A DNA stretch of 64,000 nt from contig JAGAMY010000028.1 in assembly GCA_017624495.1 (NCBI GenBank), positions 55,417 through 119,416 on the forward strand, in the 5' to 3' direction. This document shows, in pieces, positions 10,152 to 17,471 of this stretch. The position numbers and the translations under genes were made by a program. The notes under the pieces were generated by a model that was not told the DNA's origin, searched no databases, and saw only the letters and a list, made by a program, of their open reading frames with translations. Positions within the stretch are counted from its first letter, which is position 1. Every line of letters begins with the position of its first letter. This DNA comes from Lachnospiraceae bacterium. Lineage in GTDB: Bacteria > Bacillota > Clostridia > Lachnospirales > Lachnospiraceae.

Positions 10152-11105
10152 TTATAACTGATATTCCTTATATAGTTTTTCACGATAAGAGCTGTCTTTT
10201 ATGGCAAGGGATAAATCAGAAGTTCTGTTATCAGAAAGAAGTTTGTCTGTTAATGTTGCAAAACGCTGTTCACCTTGCTCAATGCCTTGCTCAATGCCCT
10301 GCTCAATACCTTGCTCAATGCCTTGCTCAATGCCTTGCTCGATGCCCTGCTCAATACCTTGCTCAATACCTTGTTCAATGCCCTGTTTAATGCCTTCCGC
10401 AATGCCTTCCCGAATACCTTCCTGCTTAAATTCACCACGCAGGTAATCTTCTCTAGCGCGCATATCACGAACATATTTTAAGTGATTTTCATAACGTAGT
10501 TTTAGTTGATGTGGAAGGCTTAATGCCCGTAGTATACGAATTGCTTCAAGAATACCAGTATTTTTCGTTTTAATCATATTCAAATCCTCCTCCGTTTTTG
10601 CATTAAAGAAGCGAATCCAGTCATTTAAGGGGTCGTTATCTTTAAGTTGTTTTCGTAGTTCGATGATATGTATTTCAAACATATCCGAGAATTCGTGCCC
10701 ATCTTTGGTGCGTAGTCGGTAAACGCTGTGATATTCGTTACTATTCGTTAAGTTGAAATCTAAAATGCTGATGCCGATACAGCGTTTTAACTTTGAATAG
10801 TCTTCGCCGGTTAAAATTTCTGCTGTAAAAAGTTTGGATAAATAAAATAATTGTCTTTTATCCCAACAGGAAACAAATTTTAATTGCAATTCAATGTTAA
10901 TTTTGGTGCCATCTGTCAGCTTTACTAATACGTCTAAAATACCAAGTTTCTGATTACGGTATTGTTGCCACAAAAAGGTATTAGCGAGCCGGGTAGATTT
11001 TAGATTTTCTACAGGAATCTGTAGTACGTCGCTAATAAAGTATTTTCGAACAATTTCATTTCGAAACAGTTCTTTCATGAATACATCATATTTTGGTGAA
11101 ATCAT
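10152..11105 (-). CDS. Rpn-family PD-(D/E)XK nuclease / putative transposase
   Basis: 317 residues. The family (PDDEXK_2, Rpn) comprises DNA endonucleases that promote RecA-independent recombination. The N-terminal SPKYDVFMKELF is typical, and the catalytic core is visible as ILDV...INIELQLK (Asp, then Glu-x-Gln/Lys). The C-terminal third holds a run of Gly-Ile-Glu-Gln repeats, common in this family. The ATG at 11105 is chosen because AAGGA lies just upstream and a good promoter at 11160-11188 sits inside the region that a longer reading frame (start 11249) would need to code. No terminal inverted repeats or target duplication were seen, so movement as an element is not shown. Confidence 0.85.
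   Translation of the reverse strand: MISPKYDVFMKELFRNEIVRKYFISDVLQIPVENLKSTRLANTFLWQQYRNQKLGILDVLVKLTDGTKINIELQLKFVSCWDKRQLFYLSKLFTAEILTGEDYSKLKRCIGISILDFNLTNSNEYHSVYRLRTKDGHEFSDMFEIHIIELRKQLKDNDPLNDWIRFFNAKTEEDLNMIKTKNTGILEAIRILRALSLPHQLKLRYENHLKYVRDMRAREDYLRGEFKQEGIREGIAEGIKQGIEQGIEQGIEQGIEQGIEQGIEQGIEQGIEQGIEQGEQRFATLTDKLLSDNRTSDLSLAIKDSSYREKLYKEYQL
10273..10400 (-). repeat. 12-bp tandem repeat encoding GIEQ units
   Basis: About nine exact or near-exact 12-bp units (plus strand CTTGCTCAATGC type) followed by degenerate ones, coding Gly-Ile-Glu-Gln repeats of the nuclease tail. The unit length is a multiple of three, so gain or loss of units changes tail length and not frame. Confidence 0.9.
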
Positions 11106-11159
11106 AGAGCCGTCCTTTCCGATACTGGAAGAAGCATCTCTACAAAATTTTATAGTATT

Positions 11160-11188
11160 ATTATATGCAAAAAACCAGTATCTCTCAA
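11160..11188 (-). promoter_or_regulatory. Sigma-A type promoter of the Rpn-type nuclease
   Basis: On the minus strand TTGAGA (11188-11183), a 17-base spacer, and TATAAT (11165-11160). It places transcription start about 45 bases before the ATG at 11105 and so supports that start. Confidence 0.7.
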
Positions 11189-11424
11189 TCTTTAGTTTGT
11201 AATTTCTGAAAACTTTCCAGTGAGTTACTGGCAAGAATGCCTTTAGCATTTTGATAGGAAATAACGGAGAGTTATTTCGATAAAATTATTATAGGCGTTT
11301 TAAGAGAAAAACGCAAGAACATTTTTTACCATCATTTTACAAATCTTTTATCCGCTCTTGATAGAACATCCTGCTAAAAAATGCTATTCTCTGCATGTCG
11401 ACAAAACAAAGAGAAAAAATTTTT

Positions 11425-11443
11425 TGACACAAGGAATGTGTCA
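11425..11443. promoter_or_regulatory. Palindrome in front of the ABC importer operon
   Basis: Perfect inverted repeat TGACACA-AGGAA-TGTGTCA ending two bases before the AGGAGG of the solute-binding protein gene. It could be an operator or a small hairpin controlling RBS access. The 11106-11455 gap otherwise holds the minus-strand promoter, an 8-bp hairpin near 11257 and a GCGTTTT/AAAACGC hairpin at 11295-11314. Confidence 0.45.
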
Positions 11444-11455
11444 CAGGAGGAAGCG

Positions 11456-12556
11456 ATGAAAAAAAGAATTTTAGCAGCAGTTTTACTTATGAGTGTAAGC
11501 ATTTGTGCATTTGCCGGATGTGGAGCAAAAACAGAGACAAAAACCGTAGATTTAACAAGCGTGGACTTAGATACAATTATTGAAAAAGCAAAAGAAGAAG
11601 GCAGCATTTCCTCGGTAGGTATGCCGGATGACTGGGCAAACTGGAAAGGAAGCTGGGAAACAATTTCATCTACATATGGAATCGCACATGATGATACAGA
11701 CATGAGCTCCGCCGAAGAACTTTCCATGTTTGAAACAGAAAAAGATGCACCCACAAAGGATATCGGGGATGTAGGGCAGGCATTTGGTAAAACAGCTATC
11801 GAAATGGATGTTGTGCAGCCATATAAAGCCACCACATGGGATTCCGTTCCTGACTGGGCAAAAGACCCGGATGGAAACTGGGTAATTACCTATTATGGAA
11901 CATTAAGCTGTCTTACGAATACAGATAACGTGGGAAGTGCCATTACCTCATGGGAAGATGTAAAAAATAGCGATGCAGTATTAACGATTGGTGATGTGGT
12001 TCGTGGTGCATCTGCGCAGATGACCGTACTATCCGCAGCCTATGCCTTAGGCGGTGATATGAAAAACTTAGACCCGGCATTTGAACTGTTTGCAGAATTA
12101 GCAAAAGAAGGCAGATTAGATGCGGCAGAATACAGTGCGGAGCGTATGAGTCGTGGAGAAATCGATACCTTATTTACATGGGATTATAACGTATTAAAAT
12201 ATCGTGATTTAGCTTTAGAAGACAATCCAAACATGAACTTAGAGTGTCATGTTATGGAGGATGGTGCTATCCAGTCCGGCTACTGTTTAGTTATCAACAA
12301 ATATGCACCGCATCCTTATTCTGCAGCACTTACGTTAGAATATATGTTAAGTGATGAAGGGCAGATTAACCGTGCAGAAGGTTATGCAAGACCTATTCGT
12401 GAAGATGTGGAAATTCCTGCGGAATTAACAGAAAAAATGATTGATGATGCGGAATATACAAATGGTATTCCAATTTCAGATAACGAAGCACTTACCACAG
12501 CCTGTACAGAAATTGCAGAACGCTGGGAAGAGGAGATTATTCCATGGATGAATTAA
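11456..12556 (+). CDS. ABC importer solute-binding lipoprotein (PotD/AfuA-like)
   Basis: 366 residues. The signal peptide ends in FAGC, a lipobox, so the mature protein should be a membrane-anchored lipoprotein outside the cell. The rest resembles periplasmic-binding-protein type II proteins of the spermidine/putrescine, iron(III) and 2-aminoethylphosphonate group. The ATG at 11456 follows AGGAGG at 11445-11450. It overlaps the first permease gene by 13 bases. The ligand cannot be read from sequence; the linked PHP-type hydrolase hints at a substrate that is hydrolysed after uptake, such as a phosphoester, but this is inference. Confidence 0.85.
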   Translation: MKKRILAAVLLMSVSICAFAGCGAKTETKTVDLTSVDLDTIIEKAKEEGSISSVGMPDDWANWKGSWETISSTYGIAHDDTDMSSAEELSMFETEKDAPTKDIGDVGQAFGKTAIEMDVVQPYKATTWDSVPDWAKDPDGNWVITYYGTLSCLTNTDNVGSAITSWEDVKNSDAVLTIGDVVRGASAQMTVLSAAYALGGDMKNLDPAFELFAELAKEGRLDAAEYSAERMSRGEIDTLFTWDYNVLKYRDLALEDNPNMNLECHVMEDGAIQSGYCLVINKYAPHPYSAALTLEYMLSDEGQINRAEGYARPIREDVEIPAELTEKMIDDAEYTNGIPISDNEALTTACTEIAERWEEEIIPWMN

Positions 12557-13392
12557 AAAAGAAAGGGAAAAAGCTCTGCTTTTTCCTGCCCTTTTTGTGT
12601 ATAGCAACACTATTTTTGTTTGTACCCTTTATAAATATGGTAAAAAACAGTGTAACGGGAACTGCAGGCGGTTTCAGCCTTGAACATTTTGCAGATGTAT
12701 TTTCTAAAACAATTTATATATCTGCCATAGGAAATAGTATCAAAATATCCATTGCCAGTACAGTTGTGGGTCTTATTGTGGACTTTTTGCTTGCCATGGC
12801 AGTGGTGAATTTAGGAAAGAAGAAAAAATCCTGGTATTTATCCCTTTTGGATTTGACATCTACATTTGCAGGATTGCCATTAACATTTTCCTTTATTACA
12901 ATTTTGGGCACATCCGGTGTATTTGTACTGATAAGTAAAAATCTTGGGTTTTCACCATTAATGAATTACAATTTGTATTCGTTAGAAGGTATGTTTTTGG
13001 TATACCTGTATTTTCAGATTCCTATGGGAACGCTGCTTTTGCTGCCAGCCTTTGCAGAAATTAGAAAAGAATGGAGAGAAGCGGCTACTTTAATGAACTG
13101 TGGTGCGTTACGTTTTTGGCTTAGAATTGGCGTTCCTGTTATGATGCCATCCATTCTGGGGACTTTTGGTATGCTTTTTGCCAATGCACTGACGGCATAC
13201 ACTACACCATATCTGTTAATTAACAATAGCATTGCATTGCTGCCAATTAAGATTGCGGATATGTTTGTTGGAGATGTCAGACAAAGACCGGGACTTGGAA
13301 GTGCACTTTCCATTGTAATGCTGGCAATGATTTTGGGTGTACTTGGTATTACCAATTTAGTGAAAAGACATTTTGAAAAAGGAAAAAAATAA
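12544..13392 (+). CDS. ABC transporter permease (PotB-type)
   Basis: 282 residues with about six membrane segments. The cytoplasmic EAA loop that docks to the ATPase is visible as EWREAATLMNCG followed by FWLRIGVP (near residues 176-200). It starts inside the end of the lipoprotein gene and is followed with no gap by the second permease, typical of a translationally coupled importer operon of the PotABCD / FbpABC type. Confidence 0.88.
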   Translation: MDELKKKGKKLCFFLPFLCIATLFLFVPFINMVKNSVTGTAGGFSLEHFADVFSKTIYISAIGNSIKISIASTVVGLIVDFLLAMAVVNLGKKKKSWYLSLLDLTSTFAGLPLTFSFITILGTSGVFVLISKNLGFSPLMNYNLYSLEGMFLVYLYFQIPMGTLLLLPAFAEIRKEWREAATLMNCGALRFWLRIGVPVMMPSILGTFGMLFANALTAYTTPYLLINNSIALLPIKIADMFVGDVRQRPGLGSALSIVMLAMILGVLGITNLVKRHFEKGKK

Positions 13393-14187
13393 ATGAAGAA
13401 AAACAAGGTATTAGGGAATGTGTGGATGATTTTATGTGCGGCATATTTAATTGTGCCCCTTGGAGTAACGTTGATTTATTCCGTTTCCTCCAGTTGGATA
13501 GCCATTACACCATCCGGCTTTACATTTTCTTATTATATTGAAAAATTAACAGATTCAGCATTTTTTATGGGAATTTTGCGTGGAATATTTGCGGCTGCAA
13601 TTCCGGTTGTTGTGACAAATGTGTGTATTTTACTGGCACTATTTGCAATTATTGTATATTTTCCAAAATTGGAAAAATATATGCAGATGATTTGTATTAT
13701 TCCAACCACCATTAACGGTATTATTTTAGCAACCTCTGTATTATCCACCTACGCAGGAGGAAATACAGTTTTCTCTAATCGAATCGTGATGCTTTTATGT
13801 ACTTACTGCATATTCTGTTTTCCACTTACATATCAGGGCATCAGAAACAGCTTATATGCAGTAAATACCAAGCGTCTTTTAGAGGCGGCAGCCATGCTTG
13901 GAGCAAGCGAGTTTTACGGCTTTATGCGTATTATCGTGCCTACAGTATTGCCCGGACTTATGAATACGGCGCTGATTAGCTTTGCCGGATTGTTTGGGGA
14001 TTTTGCCATTATCAAAATTATTGCGTCTTCACAGTTTGAAACAGCGCAGACATTTTTGTACAAAAACAGAAGTGCTGACACACAGGCATTTAGTGCCGGT
14101 GTAGTGATATTATTGTTGTTTACGCTGCTTATCAATGTAGCTGTACATAAGACAGCCTCTAAGGAAAATCAGAAGGAGAAAATTTAA
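13393..14187 (+). CDS. ABC transporter permease (PotC-type)
   Basis: 264 residues with about six membrane segments. The EAA loop is visible as RLLEAAAMLGAS then IIVPTVLPG. The ATG immediately follows the stop codon of the first permease, and its stop overlaps the ATPase start by one base (TAATG). It forms the transmembrane heterodimer with the preceding gene product. Confidence 0.88.
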   Translation: MKKNKVLGNVWMILCAAYLIVPLGVTLIYSVSSSWIAITPSGFTFSYYIEKLTDSAFFMGILRGIFAAAIPVVVTNVCILLALFAIIVYFPKLEKYMQMICIIPTTINGIILATSVLSTYAGGNTVFSNRIVMLLCTYCIFCFPLTYQGIRNSLYAVNTKRLLEAAAMLGASEFYGFMRIIVPTVLPGLMNTALISFAGLFGDFAIIKIIASSQFETAQTFLYKNRSADTQAFSAGVVILLLFTLLINVAVHKTASKENQKEKI

Positions 14188-15203
14188 TGAGTTATATAGA
14201 GTTTCATGAAATTAGAAAATCCTTTGACGACGTGGAAGTGTTAAAGGGTGTGGATTTAGATATAAAAGAAGGGGAATTTATTAGTCTGCTTGGACCTTCC
14301 GGCTGCGGAAAGTCTACATTACTACGCTGTTTTGCAGGATTAGAAGAGGTGTCTGCAGGAAATTTTGTCTTAGATGGGGCAGACATTACCCAATTAGCAC
14401 CGCAGAAACGGGATATAGGCATGGTATTTCAGCAGTATTCCTTGTTTCCAAATATGACTGTAGAGCAGAATCTTGCTTTTGGTCTGGAAATCAAAAAAGT
14501 ACCAAAGCATGAAATCAAAGAGCGTGTGCGTGATGTTTTGGAAATTGTTGGGCTTGTGGATAAGAAAAAATCCTATCCAGGACAGCTTTCCGGTGGACAA
14601 CAGCAGCGTGTGGCATTGGCAAGAGCTATTGTAGCAAAGCCAAAAGTGCTCTTGCTAGATGAACCTTTAAGTGCCATTGATGCCAAACTTAGAAAAAATT
14701 TGCAGATAGAAATTCGCAGAATTCAGAAAGCATTAAATATTACCACAATTTTCGTTACCCATGATCAGGATGAAGCCATGTTGATGTCTGATCGGGTTTG
14801 TCTGGTAAATAAAGGATTAATAGAACAGATTGGTTCTCCGGTAGAAATTTATACCAGTCCGAAAACAAAATTTGCGGCAAGTTTTATTGGACACTACAAT
14901 GTGCTTTCGGATATTGAATTTTCCAAGGCATTTTTAACACATGTGGATGAAAATTCCGTTATGGCAATCCGACCGGAAACGATATTAATATCCCATGAAA
15001 AGTTAAATAAACCGGAATCTTATGAATTTAAGGGAAGGATAAAAGAAAGCCGTTCCGTGGGAAATGTACTTCGCTACCATGTAGAGGTCAATGGCGTAGA
15101 CCTGCGGGCAGATACGCTGTATCGAAGCTTTTCTCTTTACAATGACGGAGACGAAGTATGGATTTCTGTAGAAAAGAGAAATTGTTTAGAACTGAAAGAT
15201 TAG
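14187..15203 (+). CDS. ABC transporter ATP-binding protein (PotA/FbpC-type)
   Basis: 338 residues. All nucleotide-binding motifs are intact: Walker A GPSGCGKST (near residue 36), Q-loop QQYSLF, signature LSGGQQQRVALARA, Walker B LLLDEP and the switch His in THDQDEA. The last ~100 residues match a TOBE-type regulatory domain, usual for this importer group. RBS AAGGAG lies 9 bases upstream. It energises the import system encoded just before it. Confidence 0.92.
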   Translation: MSYIEFHEIRKSFDDVEVLKGVDLDIKEGEFISLLGPSGCGKSTLLRCFAGLEEVSAGNFVLDGADITQLAPQKRDIGMVFQQYSLFPNMTVEQNLAFGLEIKKVPKHEIKERVRDVLEIVGLVDKKKSYPGQLSGGQQQRVALARAIVAKPKVLLLDEPLSAIDAKLRKNLQIEIRRIQKALNITTIFVTHDQDEAMLMSDRVCLVNKGLIEQIGSPVEIYTSPKTKFAASFIGHYNVLSDIEFSKAFLTHVDENSVMAIRPETILISHEKLNKPESYEFKGRIKESRSVGNVLRYHVEVNGVDLRADTLYRSFSLYNDGDEVWISVEKRNCLELKD

Positions 15204-15235
15204 TGGATACAAACGGTATTGGAGGAAAAAGCTTT

Positions 15236-16303
15236 ATGCAGAAAAAAATGTTTGCAGAAAATGGTAATTGGTATAAAGGTAATTTACATGCACATACGAT
15301 AAATTCTGATGGAAAATTAACACCGGAACAGTCCGTTCTTACCTATAAACAGCATGGGTATTCTTTTCTATGTCTGTCTGAACATGACTATTATACCGAT
15401 TTGCGGGAGCAGTTAGATGAGAAGGATTTTATTTTGCTGCCGGGCTTAGAGGCAAGTGTTTGTCTGGTGGATTCTTCTGGTATGGATATGGATATAAAAG
15501 AGGTGACAGAAGGAAAAGGTTATCTGGATATGACAAGGGAAGAATTATGGGAAAATTTCCGTAAAAAAGGAAAAATTCGTATGTTAAAAACCCATCATAT
15601 TCACGGAATATTAGGAAACAAAACTATGCAAAAGGCAGCAGGAGAAAAGTGTTTTAAAGACAATGAACATACCCCTGTGCGTGTATATTTTGACACATGG
15701 GAAGGAAGAAAAGCTGCACAGGATTTATCGGATTCCTTGAAAAAAAGAGGCTGTTTTACCACCTATAATCATCCCATCTGGTCAAGAGTGGATGTGGAGG
15801 AAGTGAGAGATTTAGAAGGAATCTGGGCAATGGAAATCTATAATTATGCCACGGTAAATGAATGTGGTGAGGGTGAAGATACGGTATTTTGGGATGCCAT
15901 GCTTCGGAATAAAAATGCAGTTTTTGCCTTTGCATCGGATGATAATCATAATGGTGGTATATACCCTGAAAGCTTCGGCGGTTATGTCATGGTAAATGCC
16001 GAAAAATTGACCCATGAAGATATTGTAAATGCGTTGTTAGAAGGCAATTACTATTCTTCAAATGGAGTCCAAATTAACCGGTGGGGAGTAAAAGAGGATA
16101 AGGTTTATGTAGAGTGCGCTAAGGGAAAACGTATCAATTTTATCTTTGGTGGAGGTGTAGGTTCGAGTAGAACTATCGTAGCAGAAAATGGAATTCCATT
16201 AACGTATGTGGAGTGTCCGATACAGGGAAATGAAACCTATGTGCGTATAGAAGTCATTGATGAAAATGAGAAACGTGCATGGACAAATCCGGTGATATTA
16301 TAA
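15236..16303 (+). CDS. PHP-domain metallohydrolase (CehA/McbA-like)
   Basis: 355 residues. The PHP-type metal site is visible: NLHAHTINSDG (His-x-His), LSEHDYYTD, KTHHIHG, NHPIW and SDDNHNGG. Proteins of this family hydrolyse phosphoesters or esters with a di- or tri-metal centre. No signal peptide is seen, so it should act in the cytosol. It is the last gene of the importer operon, 32 bases behind the ATPase, and may process the imported compound. ATG 15236 is chosen for the GGAGG at 15221-15225; a longer frame from 15158 would overlap the ATPase gene. Confidence 0.82.
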   Translation: MQKKMFAENGNWYKGNLHAHTINSDGKLTPEQSVLTYKQHGYSFLCLSEHDYYTDLREQLDEKDFILLPGLEASVCLVDSSGMDMDIKEVTEGKGYLDMTREELWENFRKKGKIRMLKTHHIHGILGNKTMQKAAGEKCFKDNEHTPVRVYFDTWEGRKAAQDLSDSLKKRGCFTTYNHPIWSRVDVEEVRDLEGIWAMEIYNYATVNECGEGEDTVFWDAMLRNKNAVFAFASDDNHNGGIYPESFGGYVMVNAEKLTHEDIVNALLEGNYYSSNGVQINRWGVKEDKVYVECAKGKRINFIFGGGVGSSRTIVAENGIPLTYVECPIQGNETYVRIEVIDENEKRAWTNPVIL

Positions 16304-16305
16304 CG

Positions 16306-16358
16306 AAAAAAGTTTCAAGCTGTAAAAAAATTTGAAATACAGTATTGAAACTTTTTTT
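16306..16358 (+). terminator. Terminator of the ABC importer operon
   Basis: AAAAAGTTTCAA pairs with TTGAAACTTTTT, with an inner CTGT/ACAG pairing, followed by T residues up to 16358. It begins right after the hydrolase stop codon. Confidence 0.85.
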
Positions 16359-16415
16359 GTTTAAGGAAAAGATTTTGGGAAAGAATTTGAATAAAAAGAT
16401 AAAGGATGGCTTTTA

Positions 16416-16592
16416 ATGATGAAATGGTTTTCAGATGTGAAAAATACGGTAGATTTGAGAAAGAGGCATAAGGAGTTATTGAAATTATATCATCCGGACA
16501 GCAGATATGGCAGAGTGGAAATTGCGCAGGAGATTAATGAAGAGTATAGTAAGATGGAGGCTGTATTGAAGCGGATGGAAGGGAAGAAATAA
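16416..16592 (+). CDS. Small J-domain-like protein (58 aa)
   Basis: A short gene with AAAGGA about ten bases upstream of the ATG. The product has the core of a DnaJ J-domain: a basic helix (LRKRHKELLKLY), the diagnostic HPD tripeptide (residues 26-28), then a helix IAQEINEEYSKM resembling J-domain helix III. It lacks any substrate-binding region, so if functional it could only act as a DnaK co-stimulator or a decoy. A second ATG follows directly at 16419. Function in this organism is not known. Confidence 0.7.
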   Translation: MMKWFSDVKNTVDLRKRHKELLKLYHPDSRYGRVEIAQEINEEYSKMEAVLKRMEGKK

Positions 16593-16641
16593 GTTACGGT
16601 TTGCAGATTTGTGATATTCCATGAAGATTGTGGGGACGGAC

Positions 16642-16971
16642 GACATAACGTGCTTGAGGATGTGGAATTGTATCATTTTTCTAGGTAGTGAAGTATTAGA
16701 AAGGGGCAGGGGTGTTTACAGACGCCGGTTGTCCGGGTGTAAGAGGTTCTAAATGTTCTTCTGGTAGATATTGGTAACGGACACGCCGGTTCAAATCCGC
16801 CATCCGGGCGGTTGAACCTAAAATTGCCATCCATGGCAATTTTGTGCTAGTGATGTAAAGAACATTAAGAATCTCTAACACCCTACCAAATGTCATCTGT
16901 AAACACCCCTGCCCCTTTCCAATACAATCTACGTTATGAAATGATACAAGGTAAGCCGTGTACGTTATGTC
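16642..16971. repeat. Large imperfect palindrome P1 with two apical hairpins
   Basis: A 330-base inverted repeat. The best arm is a perfect 24-bp match (16699-16722 with 16896-16919). An inner arm pairs 16737-16760 with 16858-16881 (3 mismatches in 24). The outer ends pair GACATAACGT (16642) with ACGTTATGTC (16962-16971). At the tip are two separate hairpins: 16788-16818 (GGTTCAA/TTGAACC plus CCGCC/GGCGG) and 16820-16843 (10-bp AAAATTGCCA/TGGCAATTTT). No open reading frame of note lies here. It may be a structured RNA or a DNA cruciform element; the family is unknown. Confidence 0.8.
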
Positions 16972-17138
16972 TGTTTACAATTTATGGAATATGCACAGAA
17001 TCGAAACCTCCATGGGTTGATGGCGCCAGAACATTTCCGACCACGCCACCTACCCATGGAGGTTTCGATTCTGTATATCCTGAAATCCAGTACACAGGCA
17101 GACACGTCTTACGCTCCCTAGTCCGGTATCACAACGTA
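16930..17138. repeat. Large imperfect palindrome P2, overlapping P1
   Basis: The centre is a perfect 22-bp inverted repeat (16996-17017 with 17052-17073) around a 34-base loop that itself holds TGGCG/CGCCA. Weaker pairing continues outward to TACGTT (16930) and AACGTA (17133-17138). The left arm reuses bases 16930-16971, which also form the right arm of P1, so P1 and P2 outer stems cannot both form at once. Confidence 0.75.
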
Positions 17139-17145
17139 AATTTGT

Positions 17146-17370
17146 AAAACCGGCAGGGGGAGTAGCTCGGTGGAATTGGTAGTGAAAAGTAGTGTTTCTT
17201 ACATTTTCTAAGCAACATAGTTATGCGCAAACATGGACGTTTGCGCAAGAATCCGCCACGGCATGGACGCCGTGTCGGATTCGGTAACGAACGTTGCCAT
17301 TACATAAATGAAAATGTATAGAAACCCTCTTTTCACGGACTTCCACTGAGCTGCTTCCCCTGCCGGTTTT
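17146..17370. repeat. Large imperfect palindrome P3 with twin hairpins sharing one loop sequence
   Basis: A 225-base inverted repeat whose ends pair perfectly (AAAACCGGCAGGGG at 17146-17159 with CCCCTGCCGGTTTT at 17357-17370), with extended imperfect pairing inward. At the tip are two hairpins: 9 bp at 17224-17232/17239-17247 and 14 bp (one mismatch) at 17249-17262/17269-17282. Both have the same six-base loop ATGGAC. No coding function is visible. Confidence 0.8.
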
Positions 17371-17420
17371 GCTGACTTCGTACACTATGAATACCGGACG
17401 GAAACCAGCCACACAGTGTT

Positions 17421-17471
17421 CGTCTGCCGTCCGTTCCCTCCGACATTCCGGGATAAACTGCATTGCTAAAC
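17421..17471. repeat. Dispersed repeat, copy B (first copy at 2319-2370)
   Basis: Same block order as copy A: CGTCTGCCG, CCGACATTCC, ATAAACTGCATTGCTAAAC. It overlaps the last codons of the hemerythrin gene on the minus strand (stop at 17466-17468) and lies about 50 bases beyond palindrome P3. A CGGACGG/CCGTCCG pairing lies at its left side. Confidence 0.6.

Noticed and set aside
10201-10481. Long reading frames opposite to and out of phase with the nuclease gene
   Set aside because: They result from the 12-bp repeat, which has no stop codons in any phase; products are low-complexity and have no RBS.
11105-11249. Longer start (11249) for the Rpn-type nuclease
   Set aside because: The promoter at 11160-11188 lies inside that extension and the family start motif begins at 11105.
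16788-16818. tRNA-like GGTTCAAATCC in P1 and a D-arm-like AGTAGCTCGGTGG in P3
   Set aside because: No complete cloverleaf, acceptor stem or anticodon arm can be built; both segments are parts of the palindrome arms.
17221-17463. 80-codon frame on the minus strand across P3 and copy B
   Set aside because: No RBS, and the sequence is explained by inverted repeats; no similarity to a known protein.
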